Shown here piece after piece: positions 60,901 to 64,000 of a DNA stretch of 64,000 nt. The notes beneath the pieces were generated by a model that had not been told where the DNA came from, made no database searches, and saw nothing but the letters and a program-made list of their open reading frames with translations. This DNA is from Phycisphaerales bacterium UBA2396. Its GTDB lineage: Bacteria; Planctomycetota; Phycisphaerae; Phycisphaerales; UBA1924. The number at the start of each line of letters is the position of its first letter. Within the stretch, counting starts at the first letter, position 1. The position numbers and the translations under genes are program-made. The stretch covers positions 1 to 64,000 of the forward strand of contig DDSG01000075.1 in assembly GCA_002343325.1 (NCBI GenBank), in the 5' to 3' direction.

Positions 60901-61179
60901 CCCCTTCATCCGCTTGTACCGCGAGATGATGTCCGTCGCCGTGTACCCCTCCGGATGCCCCACGTGCAGCCCGGCCCCGCTTGGGTACGGGAACATGTCC
61001 AGGCAGTAGAACTTGGGCTTGTGCGCCTCAAAGCCCGGCTGCCCAGGGTTCGCCACCACGAAGGTCCCCCGCGTCGCCCACTCACGCTGCCACTTCCCTT
61101 CGATCTCCCCCGCCAGATCCGCCGTGTAGCGGAATGGAGTCTCGTTTCCGGACGTTCCCGAGGTGTTCGTGTGCGACAT
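57964..61179 (-). CDS. leuS: leucyl-tRNA synthetase, 1071 aa
   Basis: Class I synthetase charging tRNA-Leu. The HIGH motif is in [19 protein letters not shown], the KMSKS loop in [33 protein letters not shown], the editing domain [22 protein letters not shown] and [17 protein letters not shown], and [23 protein letters not shown] are all present. It is about 210 residues longer than the E. coli enzyme, with extra segments near residues 200-250 and especially in the region after the editing domain ([22 protein letters not shown] onward). ATG 61179 is used. Confidence 0.95.
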   Translation of the reverse strand: [1071 protein letters not shown]

Positions 61180-61289
61180 AGGCCGCAATCCTAGTGCTCG
61201 CCCGTCTCCTGCGGAGATTCACGACCGGTTTCCGCATCCCCTCTGGTACCATGGCACGCGGCGGGGAGGGCCCATTCGGAGGCTTGGTC

Positions 61290-63968
61290 ATGCGCTTCTT
61301 CGCAGTTCTCGCGGCGGCGTTCCTCTGCGCACACGCAGCCCTCGCCCAGTGCGACGCCCCAACGCACCACCGCCGGATCGGCGACAACGTCGAGGTTCTG
61401 GAATCCGAGGGGACACTCGCCTTTCTGGGCCATCCCGGCCTTGTCGAGATCCAGGACATGGCCGACCCCAGCCGGCCGACCCCGATCGGCTCCATTCCCG
61501 TGCTCGGCCAGACGACCGCGATCGAGGCCCGCGCCAACCTGCTCTACATCGCCTCGTGGGACAGCTTTGATTCCACGGGCAGGCTCACCATCGCCGACAT
61601 TTTCACCCCTTCCGCCCCCGTTGTCCTCGCCTCGCTCACGTGGGCTGATCAGATTGTCGATCTTGCCGCCTCCCCGGACCGCCTGTGCGTGCTGACCGCC
61701 TTCGGCCAGATCCGCATCCTCGACACGACCACGCCCGCACAACCCGTTACCGGTACAACCATTTCCTCTCAGGACTTCGAGGATCTGGAAATTCGCCTCA
61801 ACGTCCTGTACGCCACCTACCGCGACGACTCGGTCTCGCCGACCCGCTCTCGCCTCCGCTGCTTCGCCGTGGGCAACATCACGAACCCCAACCTCCTCAC
61901 GACCATCGACCTCGGCAACGCCGAAGGCGTCGCCCCCCGCATCCACCGCGAAGGCCTGCTCCTCGCGACGACCGCCGCCGACCGTCTCGCCCTCTTCGAT
62001 CTCGCCACGCCCGGATCGCCCGCTCTCCTCAGCACCACCTCGGGCCACCGGCTTCGCTCGACCCCGAGGCTGGTCGAGGTGGCCGGCTCAACCTTCTGCC
62101 ATGTCTTCGCCGCGCAGTTCCCCGCGGCGATCTGGGACGTGACCAACCCCGCTTCGCCCGTCCGCCGGTCGTTCTACGGAGCCTCCGTCCGGGCCGTCGC
62201 GCCCGTCGCCGATGCGGCACTCGCGTTCGACAACGACGTCCTCGCCTCGCTCTCCTTCGCCACGCCGACGCAGCCCCAGATCCTCGATCTCCTCGACTTC
62301 GGCATGCCCGCCGACGCCACCTATGTCCTTCCTTCCCGCTCAAATCTCATCCTCGTCAACAACGTCGGCTTCGATGCGGACGTGAGCATCATCGATCTGG
62401 CCGACCGTGACCGCCCCGCTCTCCGGACAAACTTCACCCTCGACTTCAACGCCGACCACGCCGCCGCCGATGATCGGCTCTTCGCCGTCGCGCAGCGGCT
62501 TGCGAATAGCGCAAGCTTCCGCCTCTACCTCTACGACCTCGCCGATCCCGCCAATCCCGTGCTCATCTCCGACGATCTCCAAGTCGCCAACTCGTCCGGC
62601 TTCGCGAATGTCGAGATCTTCATCGACGGCGCCGTCGGCGTCATCCAGCTCGCCCGCGAGTTCTACGTTCTCGATCTCATCGACCCCTCCAACCCGCGCG
62701 TCGCCGCCCACATCCCGACCAACTCCCTTTCCGACGCCGCGCTCGACGACGGGCTCTTCGTCCTCTTCCGCACCGGCGGCACCAACCGCTTCGAGATCTA
62801 CAACGTCGCCGATCCCTACTCACCGCAGGTCGTCGCCACCATCAACGAGCCCGACGCCGAAGGCTTCGCCTTCGACGCCCGCACGCTCCTCGTGGAACGC
62901 ACGACCGACGTCGCCGCGATCTACGACGTCTCGCTCCCTTCAGCCGCCACCCTGACCGCGACGATCCCCGCACCCGCGTCGTTCTCTTCGCTCCAGTCCG
63001 TGCACATCGCCGGTTCCGTGGCGCTCCTCGCCGCGCCGGACCGCTTCGCGTTCTTCACCCTCGCGCAGGCCAGCAATCCCGTCCCGCTCGGCGAGATCAC
63101 CGTCGCCGAGACGCCTTCGTCCGCCTTCGTCTTCGGCGACACCTTCTGGACCCGATCCTTCTTCAGTTCCGTTTCGGCGTTCGATCTTGGCCAACTCCCC
63201 TCCGTAACACAGCACCCCCTCAGCCGTGCCGTCTGCCCGGGCGGCTCATTCTCCCTCTCCGCCGACGCCCAGTCCGATTCCACTCTCTCCTACCGCTGGC
63301 GCCTCAACGGCAACCTGCTGAGCAACGGCACGCTCCCCGGCGGGTCCGTCGTCTCGGGCGCCTTCACCCGCACCCTCACCGTCACCAACTTCAACCCCGC
63401 CGACGCCGGCGCCTTCTCGCTCCGCTTCAACAACGCCTGCGGCAGCATCATCTCGGACAACGCCATCATCGTTACAGGTCAGCTCCCCCGATTCCTCGAC
63501 CAGCCGTTCCCCGTGCTCGCCTGCCCCCTCGGGCCCGTCTCCTTCTTCGCCTCCACCAACAATCTCCCGATCGCGACGCTCCGCTGGCAGGCCGAGGTTC
63601 CAGCCAACTCCGGGACATTTGTCGACCTCACCGATACCGCCACCGCCGCCTTCTCGATCGCGGGGTCTCAGACCACCACGCTCACCATCGCCCCCCTCCC
63701 CGGACAACGCCTCCCCTCCATTCTCCAGACCCGCTACCGCCTCAAGGCCACCAACGCCTGCGGCGTCTCCAACTCCGTCCCCGCTTCCCTCACCCTCTGC
63801 CCCGCGGACGTGAACTGCGACGGGTTCCTCGACTTCTTTGATTACGACGACTTCGTCGCCGCCTTCGAATCCGGTTCTCCTCCGGAGGTCGCCGACTTCA
63901 ACGGCGACGGCTTCGCCGATTTCTTCGACTTCGACGACTTCGTCGCCGCCTTCGAACTCGGCTGCTGA
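61290..63968 (+). CDS. secreted LVIVD propeller / Ig-like protein with GC-type dockerin tail, 892 aa
   Basis: Signal peptide MRFFAVLAAAFLCAHAALAQ, then LVIVD-type propeller repeats of the form [hydrophobic]-D-[small]-x-[N/T]-P-x-x-P: VEIQDMADPSRPTPIGS, TIADIFTPSAPVV, LFDLATPGSPALLS, LYDLADPANPVLIS, VLDLIDPSNPRVAA and IYNVADPYSPQVV. Two Ig-like domains follow (SRAVCPGGSFSLSADAQ..LSYRWRLNG; ACPLGPVSFFASTN..TLRWQAEV). The end is the dockerin-like pair (DVNCDGFLDFFDYDDFVAAF, DFNGDGFADFFDFDDFVAAF) closing in ELGC. ATG 61290 has GGAGG seven bases upstream. It is divergent from leuS. Confidence 0.82.
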   Translation: MRFFAVLAAAFLCAHAALAQCDAPTHHRRIGDNVEVLESEGTLAFLGHPGLVEIQDMADPSRPTPIGSIPVLGQTTAIEARANLLYIASWDSFDSTGRLTIADIFTPSAPVVLASLTWADQIVDLAASPDRLCVLTAFGQIRILDTTTPAQPVTGTTISSQDFEDLEIRLNVLYATYRDDSVSPTRSRLRCFAVGNITNPNLLTTIDLGNAEGVAPRIHREGLLLATTAADRLALFDLATPGSPALLSTTSGHRLRSTPRLVEVAGSTFCHVFAAQFPAAIWDVTNPASPVRRSFYGASVRAVAPVADAALAFDNDVLASLSFATPTQPQILDLLDFGMPADATYVLPSRSNLILVNNVGFDADVSIIDLADRDRPALRTNFTLDFNADHAAADDRLFAVAQRLANSASFRLYLYDLADPANPVLISDDLQVANSSGFANVEIFIDGAVGVIQLAREFYVLDLIDPSNPRVAAHIPTNSLSDAALDDGLFVLFRTGGTNRFEIYNVADPYSPQVVATINEPDAEGFAFDARTLLVERTTDVAAIYDVSLPSAATLTATIPAPASFSSLQSVHIAGSVALLAAPDRFAFFTLAQASNPVPLGEITVAETPSSAFVFGDTFWTRSFFSSVSAFDLGQLPSVTQHPLSRAVCPGGSFSLSADAQSDSTLSYRWRLNGNLLSNGTLPGGSVVSGAFTRTLTVTNFNPADAGAFSLRFNNACGSIISDNAIIVTGQLPRFLDQPFPVLACPLGPVSFFASTNNLPIATLRWQAEVPANSGTFVDLTDTATAAFSIAGSQTTTLTIAPLPGQRLPSILQTRYRLKATNACGVSNSVPASLTLCPADVNCDGFLDFFDYDDFVAAFESGSPPEVADFNGDGFADFFDFDDFVAAFELGC

Positions 63969-64000
63969 TCCGCCCGGCAGTGGTCCGAGAATCTCACGCC

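Overview
The window looks like one contiguous piece of a GC-rich chromosome from a planctomycete, most likely class Phycisphaerae. This is inferred from content, not from a phylogeny. Five secreted proteins end in a dockerin-like pair of DFNGDGF/FFDFDDF calcium loops and a final Gly-Cys. There is a PEP-CTERM-type sorting tail, a DUF1559-type pseudopilin, a CxxCGYDLRGL...CPECG zinc-ribbon membrane protein and a planctomycete-style pseudokinase/SUMF1 fusion. KdtA and an LpxL-like acyltransferase show a lipid A outer membrane. PBP2 and RodA show active peptidoglycan elongation, which fits Phycisphaerae better than Planctomycetia. No transposase, integrase, phage gene or CRISPR array was seen.

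Layout. 0.1-11.3 kb: groES and apt (divergent), a PEP-CTERM protein, a cysteine dioxygenase, a membrane protein, nadB coupled to a lipoprotein, a SPOUT RNA methyltransferase, a YeiH-type exporter, a class V PLP enzyme, folE2 and a zinc-ribbon membrane protein. 11.3-14.1 kb: an FG-GAP-like secreted protein behind a 7-bp tandem repeat, a duplicated-domain protein and tRNA-Val. 14.2-23.3 kb: a housekeeping run of kdtA, rpsP, trmD, PBP2, rodA, rsmG and dinG, in which the last four genes overlap by 4 bp. 23.3-27.6 kb: three dockerin-tailed secreted proteins in a row. 27.8-33.3 kb: a complete livKHMGF branched-chain amino acid type ABC transporter, with a strong hairpin between livK and livH. 33.4-38.4 kb: a lipoprotein and a giant pseudokinase-SUMF1 protein 3 bp apart.

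38.5-49.3 kb is the most interesting stretch. It holds a class III PLP enzyme, a pseudopilin, a 1013-residue repeat protein with a dockerin tail, a secreted LamG-metallophosphatase, and a minus-strand operon of a phosphonatase-like hydrolase, an HpnW/PbfD-type FAD oxidase and an organophosphate-antiporter-type MFS carrier. I read the operon as a scavenging route for amino- or N-alkyl-aminophosphonates. The phosphatase and the PLP enzyme are possible partners.

49.4-64 kb: pheA, a short operon of small proteins behind a response regulator, the LpxL-like acyltransferase, a coiled-coil envelope protein with a BRCT-like end, argS and leuS converging with abutting stop codons, and a beta-propeller/Ig/dockerin secreted protein. 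Start codons were chosen by Shine-Dalgarno sequence, overlap with neighbours and family length. No searches were run, so family assignments rest on recognised motifs.
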